Source of the DNA: Pseudomonas borbori | GTDB taxonomy: Bacteria > Pseudomonadota > Gammaproteobacteria > Pseudomonadales > Pseudomonadaceae | DNA length: 64,000 bases | Direction of reading: 5' to 3' | NCBI RefSeq assembly: GCF_900115555.1 | Contig: NZ_FOWX01000016.1 | Coordinates: 48,751-112,750 of the forward strand | Part shown: in pieces, positions 49,151-57,854 of the stretch | Layout: every line of letters starts with the position of its first letter | Position numbering within the stretch: the first letter of the stretch is position 1 | Notes under the pieces: generated by a model | Database searches by the model: none | What the model was told of the DNA's origin: nothing | The model's input: only the letters and a program-made list of their open reading frames with translations | Position numbers and translations under genes: made by a program

Positions 49151-50038
49151 TCAATACCACTTCTGCTCGCCCGGCGGGCGCTTCTTGAAGCGTTTCATGC
49201 TCCACATGTACTGGCTCGGGTAGGCCCGCACGTATTTCTCGATGACCTCGCTCATCGCCGCCACCGCGGTCTCCACATCTTCGCTGTACATCTGCGCCGG
49301 CGCCGCCTCGAGGATCACCTTGAAGCCGGAACCATCGGCCAGGCGCACGGCATGCAGGAACACGCCGCGGGCCTTGCCGCCAGTGAGCATGCCGGCCACG
49401 AACTTGCTGGTCAGCGCCCGGGTCGCCAGGAAGGGCACGAACACCCCCGCCGACAGGCTCGGCTCGGGGTCGGCGGGAATGCCCACGGCGCCGCCTTTGC
49501 GCACTTCCTTGATGACGCTGAGGATGCCTTCACGGGTCGAGGGCGCCACCCGGTTGCCCAACTGCACGCGCTGCTGGCGCAACAGTTCGTCGACCGCCTT
49601 GAGCTTGGGCGGCCGATAGAAAATGATCGGCTTGCACTGGGCGCAGTAGAAGTGATTGAGCACCTCCCAGTTGCCCAGATGGCTGGTGATGCCGACCACG
49701 CCCTTACCGCTGGCCAGGGCGTCCTCGAGGACCTCCAGGCCCTCGACCTCACGGATCAGGCCGATGGATTTGTGTGCCGGCCAGATCCAGGCGCAGGCGC
49801 TTTCGGTGAGGGTCTTGCCGATGTCCTTGAGGCTCTGCCCGACCAGGCGCTCGCGCTCGGCCTCGTCCAGCTCGGGAAAGCACTTGGCCAGGTTGATCCG
49901 CACCACCTCGCGCGAGCTGTTCGGCAGCTTCCACATCAGCCAGCCGATGAGATTGCCCACCGCCTGCACCGCACGCCAGGGGAGCAGGGCGAACAGGCGC
50001 AGAAAACCCACCACCAAGGCACCTTTGAGCTTTTCCAC
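49151..50038 (-). CDS. Lipid A lauroyl/myristoyl acyltransferase (LpxL/HtrB family)
   Basis: The 295-residue inner-membrane enzyme transfers an acyl chain from acyl-ACP to lipid A. It has an N-terminal membrane helix, the catalytic HLGNWE (HxxxxE) motif near residue 119 and the family stretch NRVAPSTREGILSVIKEVR. P. aeruginosa HtrB2 (PA0011) is the syntenic counterpart. It is convergent with no direct partner; upstream lies a small palindrome and tag. Confidence 0.92.
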   Translation of the reverse strand: MEKLKGALVVGFLRLFALLPWRAVQAVGNLIGWLMWKLPNSSREVVRINLAKCFPELDEAERERLVGQSLKDIGKTLTESACAWIWPAHKSIGLIREVEGLEVLEDALASGKGVVGITSHLGNWEVLNHFYCAQCKPIIFYRPPKLKAVDELLRQQRVQLGNRVAPSTREGILSVIKEVRKGGAVGIPADPEPSLSAGVFVPFLATRALTSKFVAGMLTGGKARGVFLHAVRLADGSGFKVILEAAPAQMYSEDVETAVAAMSEVIEKYVRAYPSQYMWSMKRFKKRPPGEQKWY

Positions 50039-50112
50039 AGACGACTCCGCACGGGCAAAAGGTGCCTAGTGTAACCAAGAGTGGCCAGGGCTGAGCAATG
50101 TCAGGGATTTAG

Positions 50113-50129
50113 GGCGGGTGCAACCCGCC
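50113..50129. repeat. Short palindrome GGCGGGTGCAACCCGCC
   Basis: Perfect 7-bp arms around GCA in the gap between tag and the acyltransferase gene, with further GCGGGG material to 50165. REP-like or terminator-like for tag. Confidence 0.45.
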
Positions 50130-50170
50130 ATTCACGCGGATGATCCAGGCGGGGCGCACCCCCATCCCCG

Positions 50171-50725
50171 CTAGGCACGGCACAGTTCGGCATAGCGGTC
50201 GCAATCGGTGGCGTGGTCCATGACCATGCCCGTGGCCTGCATATAGGCGTAGCAGATGGTCGGGCCGACGAAGGTGAAACCGGCCTTCTTCAGCGTCTTG
50301 CTCATGGCTTCGGCCTCCACGGTGACGCTCGGCATCTGGCTGCGCTCGCTGAAGTGATTGATCTTCGGCTGCCCGTCGACGAACGACCAGAGCAGCGCCA
50401 CTGGATCTTCCAGCCGTAGCCAGGCCTGCGCGTTCTGCCGCGCGGCCTTGAGTTTCAGGCGGTTGCGGATGATCCCGGGGTCCTGCATCAGGCTTTCCAG
50501 GTACTCATCGCTCATCTCGGCCAGGCGCCGGGGATCGAAGCCGAACAGCACCTCGCGGTAGCGTTCGCGCTTCTTCAGCACGGTGATCCAGGACAGGCCG
50601 GCCTGGAAGCCCTCCAGCAGCAACAGCTCGAACAGCGCCTGGGGATCGCGCTGCGGCACACCCCATTCCCGATCGTGATAGGCCTGGTAGAGCGGGTCGT
50701 CGGTACACCAGAAGCAGCGGGGCAT
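50171..50725 (-). CDS. tag: DNA-3-methyladenine glycosylase I
   Basis: The 184-residue base-excision enzyme removes 3-methyladenine. It starts MPRCFWCTDDPLYQAYHDRE; the zinc ligands Cys4 and His17 are visible with the C-terminal pair in MDHATDCDRY. Catalytic Glu lies in LLLEGFQAGLSW. Start ATG at 50725; the frame is open upstream into the glyQ leader. Divergent from glyQ. Confidence 0.96.
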   Translation of the reverse strand: MPRCFWCTDDPLYQAYHDREWGVPQRDPQALFELLLLEGFQAGLSWITVLKKRERYREVLFGFDPRRLAEMSDEYLESLMQDPGIIRNRLKLKAARQNAQAWLRLEDPVALLWSFVDGQPKINHFSERSQMPSVTVEAEAMSKTLKKAGFTFVGPTICYAYMQATGMVMDHATDCDRYAELCRA

Positions 50726-50763
50726 AGGGCCTTCCTGGGCGGTGGAGGCCGCGTGGATTGGGG

Positions 50764-50769
50764 TATACT
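50764..50769 (+). promoter_or_regulatory. Probable -10 element of glyQS promoter
   Basis: TATACT lies 40 bp before the glyQ start and agrees with the sigma-70 -10 consensus; no clear -35 is seen at the ideal spacing. Confidence 0.4.
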
Positions 50770-50808
50770 CCCGCCCTTTCTGTCGCAGCCCCAACAGGTG
50801 AATTTTCC

Positions 50809-51756
50809 GTGAGCCAGACTACGCCTGCCGTGCGCACCTTCCAAGACTTGATCCTCACCCTGCAACAATACTGGGCCGAGCAAGGTTGTGTGGTGTTACA
50901 GCCTTACGATATGGAAGTGGGCGCCGGCACCTTCCACACTGCCACGTTCCTGCGCGCCGTCGGCCCGGAGACCTGGAACGCCGCCTACGTGCAGCCCTCC
51001 CGTCGCCCCACCGACGGCCGCTACGGCGAGAACCCCAACCGCCTGCAGCATTACTACCAGTTCCAGGTAGTCTTGAAGCCGAACCCGGAAAACTTCCAGG
51101 AGCTGTACCTCGGCTCGCTGCAGGCCATCGGCATCGACCCGTTGGTGCACGACGTCCGCTTCGTCGAAGACAACTGGGAATCGCCGACCCTCGGCGCCTG
51201 GGGTCTGGGCTGGGAAATCTGGCTGAACGGCATGGAAGTCACCCAGTTCACCTACTTCCAGCAGGTCGGCGGCATCGAATGCTACCCGGTAACCGGCGAG
51301 ATCACCTACGGCCTGGAACGCCTGGCCATGTACATTCAGGGCGTCGACTCGGTCTACGACCTGATCTGGACCGACGGCCCGTTTGGCACCGTGACCTACG
51401 GCGATGTGTTCCACCAGAACGAGGTGGAGCAGTCGACTTACAACTTCGAGCACGCCAACGTCGACAAGCTGTTCGAGCTGTTCGATTTCTATGAGTCGGA
51501 AGCCAATCGCCTGATCGAGCTGGAACTGCCGCTGCCAACCTACGAGATGGTGCTCAAGGCCTCGCACACCTTCAACCTGCTGGATGCACGCCGGGCCATT
51601 TCGGTGACCGCGCGCCAGCAATACATCCTGCGCGTACGCGCCCTGGCCCGCGCCGTGGCGCAGAGCTACCTGCAGGCGCGGCGCAAGCTCGGCTTCCCGC
51701 TCGCCGCCCCCGACCTGCGTGATGAAGTACTAGCCAAGCTGGAGGCAGCAGAATGA
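50809..51756 (+). CDS. glyQ: Glycyl-tRNA synthetase alpha subunit
   Basis: The 315-residue catalytic subunit of bacterial-type (alpha2beta2) glycyl-tRNA synthetase. Conserved [38 protein letters not shown] and [19 protein letters not shown] are intact. The GTG at 50809 gives the standard length; an in-frame upstream ATG at 50758 would overlap the promoter. Overlaps glyS by 4 bp. Confidence 0.98.
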   Translation: MSQTTPAVRTFQDLILTLQQYWAEQGCVVLQPYDMEVGAGTFHTATFLRAVGPETWNAAYVQPSRRPTDGRYGENPNRLQHYYQFQVVLKPNPENFQELYLGSLQAIGIDPLVHDVRFVEDNWESPTLGAWGLGWEIWLNGMEVTQFTYFQQVGGIECYPVTGEITYGLERLAMYIQGVDSVYDLIWTDGPFGTVTYGDVFHQNEVEQSTYNFEHANVDKLFELFDFYESEANRLIELELPLPTYEMVLKASHTFNLLDARRAISVTARQQYILRVRALARAVAQSYLQARRKLGFPLAAPDLRDEVLAKLEAAE

Positions 51757-53807
51757 GTGCGCACGATTTTCTGGTAGAACTGGGCACCGAAGAGCTGCCG
51801 CCGAAATCCCTGAACAGCCTAGGCCAGGCCTTTCTCGCCGGCATCGAAAAGGGCCTGAAGGCCGCCGGCCTGAGCTATGGCCAGGTGCGCTACTACGCCG
51901 CGCCGCGGCGCCTCGCGGTGTTGGTCGAGCAACTCGAAGAACAACAGGCCGATCGCACCCAGAACCTCGATGGCCCGCCACTGCAAGCGGCCTTCGACAA
52001 GGACGGTATGCCGACCCAGGCCGCCTTGGGCTTCGCCAAGAAGTGTGGCGTCGACCTGGCCGAGATCGACCGCAGCGGGCCGAAGCTGAGATTCAGCCAG
52101 CGCATTCCCGGCCAGGCCGCGGTCGGCCTGCTGCCGGGCATCGTCGAAACCTCGCTGAACGAGCTGCCGATTCCCAAGCGCATGCGCTGGGGTGCGCGCA
52201 AGACCGAATTCGTCCGCCCGAGCCAGTGGCTGGTGATGCTGTTCGGCGATGCGGTGATCGATTGCGAAATCCTCGCCCAGAGGTCCGGCCGGGTTTCCCG
52301 CGGTCACCGCTTCCACGCCAACCACGACGTGCGCATCAGCAGCCCGGCCAACTACGCCGAAGACCTGCGCAGCGCCTATGTGATCGCCGATTTCGCCGAG
52401 CGCCGTGGGCAGATCGCCGCGCGCATCGAGCAATTGGCCAGCGAACAGCAGGGCAGCGCGATAGTGCCGCCGGCGTTGCTCGATGAAGTCAGTGCCCTGG
52501 TCGAATGGCCGGTGCCGCTGGTCTGCTCCTTCGAGGAGCGCTTCCTCGAGGTGCCCCAGGAGGCGCTGATCATCACCATGCAGGACAACCAGAAATACTT
52601 CTGCCTGCTCGATGCCAACGGCAAGCTGCTGCCGCGCTTCATCACCGTGACCAATATCGAGAGCAAGGATCCGCAGCAGATCATTGCCGGCAACGAGAAA
52701 GTCGTGCGTCCGCGCCTGACCGACGCCGAATTCTTCTTCAAGCAGGACCAGAAGCACAAGCTCGAGACCCTCAACCAGCGCCTGGCCAATGTGGTGTTCC
52801 AGGCCCAGCTCGGCTCGGTCTACGACAAGGCCAAGCGGGTTTCCGCCCTGGCCGGCTTCATCGCCGCGCGCGTCGGCGGCGACGCGACTCGCGCCGCGCG
52901 CGCCGGCCTGCTGTGCAAGTGCGACCTGGCCAGCGAGATGGTCGGCGAATTCCCGGAAATGCAGGGCATCGCCGGTTACTACTACGCCACGCATGACGGC
53001 GAGGCGCAAGACGTCGCCCTGGCGCTCAACGAGCACTACATGCCGCGCGGTGCCGGCGCCGAACTGCCGAGCACCCTGACCGGCGCCGCGGTGGCCCTGG
53101 CCGACAAGCTCGACACCCTGGTCGGCATCTTCGGCATCGGCATGCTGCCCACCGGCAGCAAGGACCCCTATGCCCTGCGTCGTGCCGCCCTGGGCGTGCT
53201 GCGCATCCTGATCGAGAAGCAGCTGGACCTGGATCTGGTGGCGACCGTCGCCTTCGCCATCGAACAGTTCGACGGCAAGGTCAAAGCCGGCGACCTGGCG
53301 TCCCAGGTGCAGGACTTCATCTTCGACCGCCTGCGCGCGCGTTATGAAGACGAGGGCGTCGAGGTCGCCGTGTATCAGGCGGTGCGCGCGGTCAATCCGG
53401 TCTCGCCACTGGACTTCGACCAGCGCGTACAGGCCGTGCAGGTCTTCCGCAGCCTGCCCGAAGCCGCGGCCCTGGCCGCCGCCAACAAGCGCGTGTCGAA
53501 TCTGCTGGGCAAGGCCGAGGGGCAGGTCGCCGCCAGCATCCAGGCCCACCACTTCGATACGCCGAGCGAGTTCACCCTCAACGCCGCCATCCAGCAGGCC
53601 GAACAGACCGTGCAGCCACTCGCCGAGGCGCGTCAGTACAGCGCCGCCCTGGCGCAACTGGCCGGCCTGCGCGAACCGGTCGACGCCTTCTTCGAGTCGG
53701 TGCTGGTCAACGCCGAGAATCCGGCGGTGCGAGCCAACCGCTATGCGTTGCTGGCCAAACTGCGTGGCCTGTTCCTCGGCGTGGCCGATATCTCGGTGCT
53801 GGGCTGA
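51753..53807 (+). CDS. glyS: Glycyl-tRNA synthetase beta subunit
   Basis: The 684-residue beta subunit provides tRNA binding, with [15 protein letters not shown] at the start, an HD-like central region and a C-terminal anticodon-binding (DALR-like) domain. Normal length for pseudomonads. Its start overlaps the glyQ stop. Confidence 0.98.
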   Translation: MSAHDFLVELGTEELPPKSLNSLGQAFLAGIEKGLKAAGLSYGQVRYYAAPRRLAVLVEQLEEQQADRTQNLDGPPLQAAFDKDGMPTQAALGFAKKCGVDLAEIDRSGPKLRFSQRIPGQAAVGLLPGIVETSLNELPIPKRMRWGARKTEFVRPSQWLVMLFGDAVIDCEILAQRSGRVSRGHRFHANHDVRISSPANYAEDLRSAYVIADFAERRGQIAARIEQLASEQQGSAIVPPALLDEVSALVEWPVPLVCSFEERFLEVPQEALIITMQDNQKYFCLLDANGKLLPRFITVTNIESKDPQQIIAGNEKVVRPRLTDAEFFFKQDQKHKLETLNQRLANVVFQAQLGSVYDKAKRVSALAGFIAARVGGDATRAARAGLLCKCDLASEMVGEFPEMQGIAGYYYATHDGEAQDVALALNEHYMPRGAGAELPSTLTGAAVALADKLDTLVGIFGIGMLPTGSKDPYALRRAALGVLRILIEKQLDLDLVATVAFAIEQFDGKVKAGDLASQVQDFIFDRLRARYEDEGVEVAVYQAVRAVNPVSPLDFDQRVQAVQVFRSLPEAAALAAANKRVSNLLGKAEGQVAASIQAHHFDTPSEFTLNAAIQQAEQTVQPLAEARQYSAALAQLAGLREPVDAFFESVLVNAENPAVRANRYALLAKLRGLFLGVADISVLG

Positions 53808-53822
53808 GGCCCTGCACCGAGC

Positions 53823-53892
53823 GGCAAGCTGCAAGCTTCAAGCGGCAAGCAGTCCGCTTTTACTTGCAGCTTGAGGCTTGGAGCTTGCAGCT
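53823..53892. repeat. Inverted repeat overlapping the gmhB ribosome-binding site
   Basis: AGCTGCAAGCT (53828-53838) pairs with AGCTTGCAGCT (53882-53892), with inner GCTTCAAGC/GCTTGAGGC and CGGCAAGC complementarity. The 3' arm contains GGAG and abuts the gmhB ATG, so folding would hide the start region. Confidence 0.7.
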
Positions 53893-54423
53893 ATGAAACT
53901 ACTCATTCTCGATCGCGACGGCGTGATCAATTACGACTCCGACGCCTATATCAAGAGCCTCGACGAGTGGATTCCGCTGCCCGGCGCCGTCGAGGCCATC
54001 GCGCGCTTGTCCCGGGCAGGCTGGACGGTCGCGGTGGCCACCAACCAGTCGGGCCTGGCCCGTGGCTATTACGATCAGACGGCGCTGGAGGCGATGCACG
54101 CGCGCCTGCGCCAACTGGTGGCCGAGCAGGGCGGCGAGCTGGGGCTGATCGTGCATTGCCCGCATGGCCCGGATGACGGTTGCGACTGCCGCAAGCCAAA
54201 GCCCGGTATGCTCCGGCAGATCGCCACACATTACGACACCAGCCTGGCCGGAGTGTGGTTCGTCGGCGACAGCGGCGGCGACCTGAAAGCCGCTCTGGCC
54301 GTCGGTTGCCAGCCGGTCCTGGTCAAGACCGGCAAAGGCCTGCTGACCCTGGCCCAGCCATTGCCGGCAGGCACCCTGGTATTCGACGATCTGGCGGCGG
54401 TCGCCAGCCAGCTTATCCACTGA
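53893..54423 (+). CDS. gmhB: D-glycero-beta-D-manno-heptose-1,7-bisphosphate 7-phosphatase
   Basis: The 176-residue HAD phosphatase acts in LPS-core ADP-heptose synthesis. Motif I is LLILDRDGVINYDSDAY; the zinc loop CPHGPDDGCDCRKPKPG carries four Cys/His ligands; motif IV is FVGDSGGDLKAAL. Its substrate-specificity loop fits GmhB. Lies between glyS and the lptA-type gene as in P. aeruginosa. Confidence 0.95.
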   Translation: MKLLILDRDGVINYDSDAYIKSLDEWIPLPGAVEAIARLSRAGWTVAVATNQSGLARGYYDQTALEAMHARLRQLVAEQGGELGLIVHCPHGPDDGCDCRKPKPGMLRQIATHYDTSLAGVWFVGDSGGDLKAALAVGCQPVLVKTGKGLLTLAQPLPAGTLVFDDLAAVASQLIH

Positions 54424-54449
54424 AATAACGCAGGACGGTAAACGCCCCC

Positions 54450-55223
54450 ATGTCGACAATGCAGACCCTCAGAACCTTCCTCTTCTACCTGTTGCTGTCT
54501 GTCAGCGCCTGCGTCTGGTGCATTCTCAGCGTATTCGTTGCGCCCTTCCTGCCGTTTCGGGCGCGCTACCGTTTCGTCAATCAGACCTGGTGCCGTTGCG
54601 CCGTGTGGCTGGCCAAGGTGCTGCTGGGCATCCGCTATGAAGTCAAAGGCCTGGAGAACATCCCGCAGCGACCCTGCGTGATTCTCGCCAAGCACCAGAG
54701 CACCTGGGAGACCTTCTTTCTCTCGGCGCTGTTCGAACCGCTGAGCCAGGTGCTCAAGCGCGAACTGCTCTATGTACCCTTCTTTGGCTGGGCCATGGCC
54801 ATGCTCAAACCCATCGCCATCGACCGCAGCAACCCCAAAGCCGCCCTCAAGCAGCTGGCCAAACAGGGCCACGAGCGCCTGGAGCAGGGCGCCTGGGTGC
54901 TGATCTTCCCGGAAGGTACGCGGATCGCCACCGGCCAGATCGGCAAGTTCTCCCGCGGCGGCGCCGCCCTGGCGGTCAACGCCAAGCTGCCGGTATTGCC
55001 CATCGCCCATAACGCCGGCGAGTTCTGGCCCAAGCAGGGCTGGGGCAAGACCCCCGGCACCGTTCAGGTGGTGATAGGCCCGGCCATGCAGGCCGAAGGC
55101 ACAGGCCCGCGGGCGATTGCCGAGCTGAACGATCGCGCCTTCGCCTGGATCAGCCAGGCACAGCGCGATATCGGCGCCCTGGCTGCCGAAGACGCCGTGT
55201 GCGACGTCCACGAAAGCGTTTAG
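54450..55223 (+). CDS. 1-acylglycerol-3-phosphate acyltransferase (LptA/PlsC type)
   Basis: The 257-residue membrane enzyme has an N-terminal hydrophobic segment, the acyltransferase motif KHQSTWETFF (HxxxxE rather than the common HxxxxD), KRELLYVPFFGWAMA and FPEGTRIATG. It acylates lysophosphatidic acid to phosphatidic acid. P. aeruginosa PA0005 (lptA) is the syntenic equivalent. Starts at ATG 54450, 26 bp after gmhB. Confidence 0.92.
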   Translation: MSTMQTLRTFLFYLLLSVSACVWCILSVFVAPFLPFRARYRFVNQTWCRCAVWLAKVLLGIRYEVKGLENIPQRPCVILAKHQSTWETFFLSALFEPLSQVLKRELLYVPFFGWAMAMLKPIAIDRSNPKAALKQLAKQGHERLEQGAWVLIFPEGTRIATGQIGKFSRGGAALAVNAKLPVLPIAHNAGEFWPKQGWGKTPGTVQVVIGPAMQAEGTGPRAIAELNDRAFAWISQAQRDIGALAAEDAVCDVHESV

Positions 55224-55251
55224 ATCAGGTTCGCCAAGTTTTTTGAAAAAC

Positions 55252-55260
55252 TGTGGATAA
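55252..55260 (-). promoter_or_regulatory. Isolated perfect DnaA box
   Basis: TGTGGATAA is the exact reverse complement of the TTATCCACA consensus, followed by AGCTGTGCGC. Only one copy is seen in the 239-bp gap 55224-55462, which otherwise is AT-rich with no gene. It probably belongs to oriC-proximal DNA next to lptA rather than to an origin here. Confidence 0.6.
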
Positions 55261-55462
55261 GCTGTGCGCGAAATCTTGGGAATCATCCTATATCCGACAT
55301 AACTAGCTGACTATTAATAGATTTTATCTAGATAGCGGGAAGCCAGGTCGCTGGGTATAAGTTCTAACCCGTTGCGCTAATCCGGGACTGGCACACGCAA
55401 CGGGACAGCCAAAGCGGCTAAGCTATTCGCCACCCCAGTGCACTGAAAGGGACTTCAGGCCG

Positions 55463-56086
55463 ATGCTGTCCATCTATCAACTCAAACCACACTTGCAGAA
55501 CCTGCTGCGCCCCGGCGTAAAGCACCTCCATGCCAGCGGCGTGAGCGCCAATCAGGTGACCTTGGCGGCGGCCTCGATTTCGCTGCTGCTCGGCATCCTC
55601 CTGGCGACCTTGCATCGACACGCCTGGCTGTTCGCCCTGATCCCGCTGTGGATGATTCTGCGCATGGCGCTCAACGCGGTGGACGGCATGCTCGCCCGCG
55701 AGTTCGGCCAGCAATCCAGGCTCGGCGCCTACCTCAACGAACTCTGCGACCTGATCGCCGATAGCGCCCTGTATCTGCCTTTTGCCCTGCTGCCCGGCGT
55801 CTCGCCGCTGCTGGTGGTATTGCTGGTGCTGTTGGCCCTGATCAGCGAATACGCCGGCGTACTCGGGCCCATGATCGGTGCCTCGCGCCGCTACGATGGG
55901 CCCATGGGCAAGAGCGACCGCGCCTTCTGTTTCGGCGTGCTCGGCGCCGGGGTGGCCAGCGGCCTGTTGCCGGCCAGCTGGATCGACGGCCTGCTCGCCC
56001 TGATCCTCGCCCTGCTGCTTTACACCCTCTACAACCGTGTGCGCCAAGGCCTGGCCGAGGCGGCACAACCGACCGATTCGAAATAG
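55463..56086 (+). CDS. CDP-alcohol phosphatidyltransferase (YnbA-like), altered catalytic motif
   Basis: The 207-residue protein has about six membrane helices and a CDP-alcohol phosphotransferase motif in NAVDGMLAREFGQQSRLG followed by AYLNELCD. The usual form is DxxDGxxARxxxxxxxxGxxxDxxxD; here the first and third acidic positions are Asn, leaving DG and the last Asp. Such enzymes join CDP-diacylglycerol (or another CDP-alcohol) to a small alcohol. The cluster resembles E. coli ynbABCD and P. aeruginosa PA2536-PA2541, in which this is the first gene. AAGGGACTTCAGG precedes the ATG. The product lipid is unknown, and the substitutions may mean altered metal use or substrate. Confidence 0.88.
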   Translation: MLSIYQLKPHLQNLLRPGVKHLHASGVSANQVTLAAASISLLLGILLATLHRHAWLFALIPLWMILRMALNAVDGMLAREFGQQSRLGAYLNELCDLIADSALYLPFALLPGVSPLLVVLLVLLALISEYAGVLGPMIGASRRYDGPMGKSDRAFCFGVLGAGVASGLLPASWIDGLLALILALLLYTLYNRVRQGLAEAAQPTDSK

Positions 56087-56096
56087 GGATATCTCG

Positions 56097-57854
56097 ATGC
56101 GCGAAGCCCAGCAACTGCGTTTCACCAGCCATGACGGCGTCGAACTGTTCTACCGCCACTGGCCTGCCGAGGTCGCCGACGCTGCCGCGCCGAGACGGGC
56201 CATCGTGATGTTCCACCGCGGCCACGAGCATGGCGGGCGCATGGCCCATCTGGTCGATGAACTGGACATGCCCGGCTTCGACTTCTTCGCCTGGGATGCC
56301 CGCGGCCATGGCCTGTCGCCGGGCGAACGCGGCGACAGCCCGAGCTTCGCCACCAGCGTGCGCGATGTGCAGACCTTTATCGAGCATATCGGCGATCAGC
56401 ATGGCCTGGCCGAGGAAGATCTTGCGGTGTTGGCGCAAAGCGTCGGCGCCGTTGTGGTCGCGACCTGGGCCCATGACTACGCGCCGCAGATCCGCGCCCT
56501 GGTGCTCGCCTCACCGGCCTTCAAGGTCAAGCTCTATGTGCCCCTCGCCCGCAGCGGCCTCAAGCTGATGCGCACCTGGCGCGGCAATTTCTTCGTTAAC
56601 AGCTACGTCAAAGCCAGGTTCCTCAGCCACGACCCGGCGCGTATCGCCTCCTTCGATAACGACCCGCTGATCACCCGGGCGATTTCGGTGAATATGCTGC
56701 TCGGCCTGTACGAGGCCGCCGAGCGGGTGGTGGCCGATGCCCAGGCGATCCAGATTCCCACCCAGCTGCTGATCTCCGGGGCCGACTTCGTGGTGCAGCG
56801 CAAGCCGCAGGAACAGTTCTTCGAGCGCCTCGGCAGCCTGCGCAAGGAGCAGCACATACTGCCCGGCTTCTTCCACGACACCCTCGGCGAACGCGACCGT
56901 AGCCATGCCTTGAGCCGCGCGAGACGCTTTCTTCTGCATTGTTTCGAGGAGCCGGTGCAGCACCCCTCGCTGCTGGATGCTGACCGCCTGGGCGCGACTT
57001 GCGCCGAGGCCGAGAGCCTGGCCGCGCCGCTGCCGCACAACTCGCCGCGCGACCTCTATTGGCGCGCCAGCCGCGCCAGCCTGAGGTTCGGCAGCAATCT
57101 ATCCGATGGAGTCAAACTGGGCTTCGACACCGGCTTCGACTCCGGCAGCACCCTCGATTACGTCTACCGCAACCGGCCCAGCGGCAAGTCGGCACTCGGC
57201 AAGCTGATCGACCGGAACTACCTGAACTCCATCGGCTGGCGCGGCATCCGCCAACGCAAAGTGCATGCCGAGGAGTTGCTGCGCCTGGCCATGGCCAAGT
57301 TGCGCGTGCAGGGTCGTGGCGTGCGTATCGTCGATATCGCCGCCGGTCATGGCCGCTACATTCTCGAAGCCCTGGACGGGATGGAGCAGCAGCCCGACTC
57401 GATCCTGCTGCGCGATTACAGCGATGTCAACGTGCGCGACGGCGCCGCGCTGATCGAACACAGGGGCCTGTCCCATATCGCCCGCTTCGTCAAAGGCGAC
57501 GCCTTCGACCGCGACGATCTGGCCGCGCTCGATCCCAAGCCGACCCTGGCGGTGGTCTCCGGTTTGTACGAGCTGTTCGGCAGCAACCAGATGGTCGGCG
57601 ACTCCCTGGCCGGCTTGGCCGCGGCGGTGGAAGAGGGCGGCTATCTGGTTTACACCGGGCAGCCCTGGCACCCGCAGCTGGAACTGATCGCCCGCGCGCT
57701 GACCAGCCACCGCGGCGGCGAAGCCTGGGTCATGCGCCGACGCAGTCAGGCGGAGATGGATCAACTGGTCGAGGCCGCGGGTTTCCGCAAGCTGACCCAG
57801 CGCATCGATGAATGGGGCATCTTCAGCGTCTCCCTGGCGCAACGGCTGTCCTGA
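56097..57854 (+). CDS. Alpha/beta hydrolase fused to SAM-dependent methyltransferase (YnbC-like)
   Basis: The 585-residue protein joins an N-terminal alpha/beta hydrolase (about 1-300) to a class I methyltransferase (about 400-585). The hydrolase has MFHRGHEHGGRMAHLVDEL, the nucleophile serine in LAQSVGAVVV, which departs from GxSxG by Ala-Gln-Ser-Val-Gly, the Asp in LISGADFVVQR and a His in PGFFHDTLGERDR, as in monoacylglycerol lipases. The methyltransferase has motif I VDIAAGHGRYILEAL. This fusion is the hallmark of YnbC. It could deacylate and methylate lipid head groups, but no reaction is established. Ten bases separate it from the upstream gene. Confidence 0.86.
   Translation: MREAQQLRFTSHDGVELFYRHWPAEVADAAAPRRAIVMFHRGHEHGGRMAHLVDELDMPGFDFFAWDARGHGLSPGERGDSPSFATSVRDVQTFIEHIGDQHGLAEEDLAVLAQSVGAVVVATWAHDYAPQIRALVLASPAFKVKLYVPLARSGLKLMRTWRGNFFVNSYVKARFLSHDPARIASFDNDPLITRAISVNMLLGLYEAAERVVADAQAIQIPTQLLISGADFVVQRKPQEQFFERLGSLRKEQHILPGFFHDTLGERDRSHALSRARRFLLHCFEEPVQHPSLLDADRLGATCAEAESLAAPLPHNSPRDLYWRASRASLRFGSNLSDGVKLGFDTGFDSGSTLDYVYRNRPSGKSALGKLIDRNYLNSIGWRGIRQRKVHAEELLRLAMAKLRVQGRGVRIVDIAAGHGRYILEALDGMEQQPDSILLRDYSDVNVRDGAALIEHRGLSHIARFVKGDAFDRDDLAALDPKPTLAVVSGLYELFGSNQMVGDSLAGLAAAVEEGGYLVYTGQPWHPQLELIARALTSHRGGEAWVMRRRSQAEMDQLVEAAGFRKLTQRIDEWGIFSVSLAQRLS

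Noticed and set aside
55224..55462. Possible replication origin
   Set aside because: Only one DnaA box is present, with no cluster and no dnaA or dnaN nearby, so oriC itself is not in this window.
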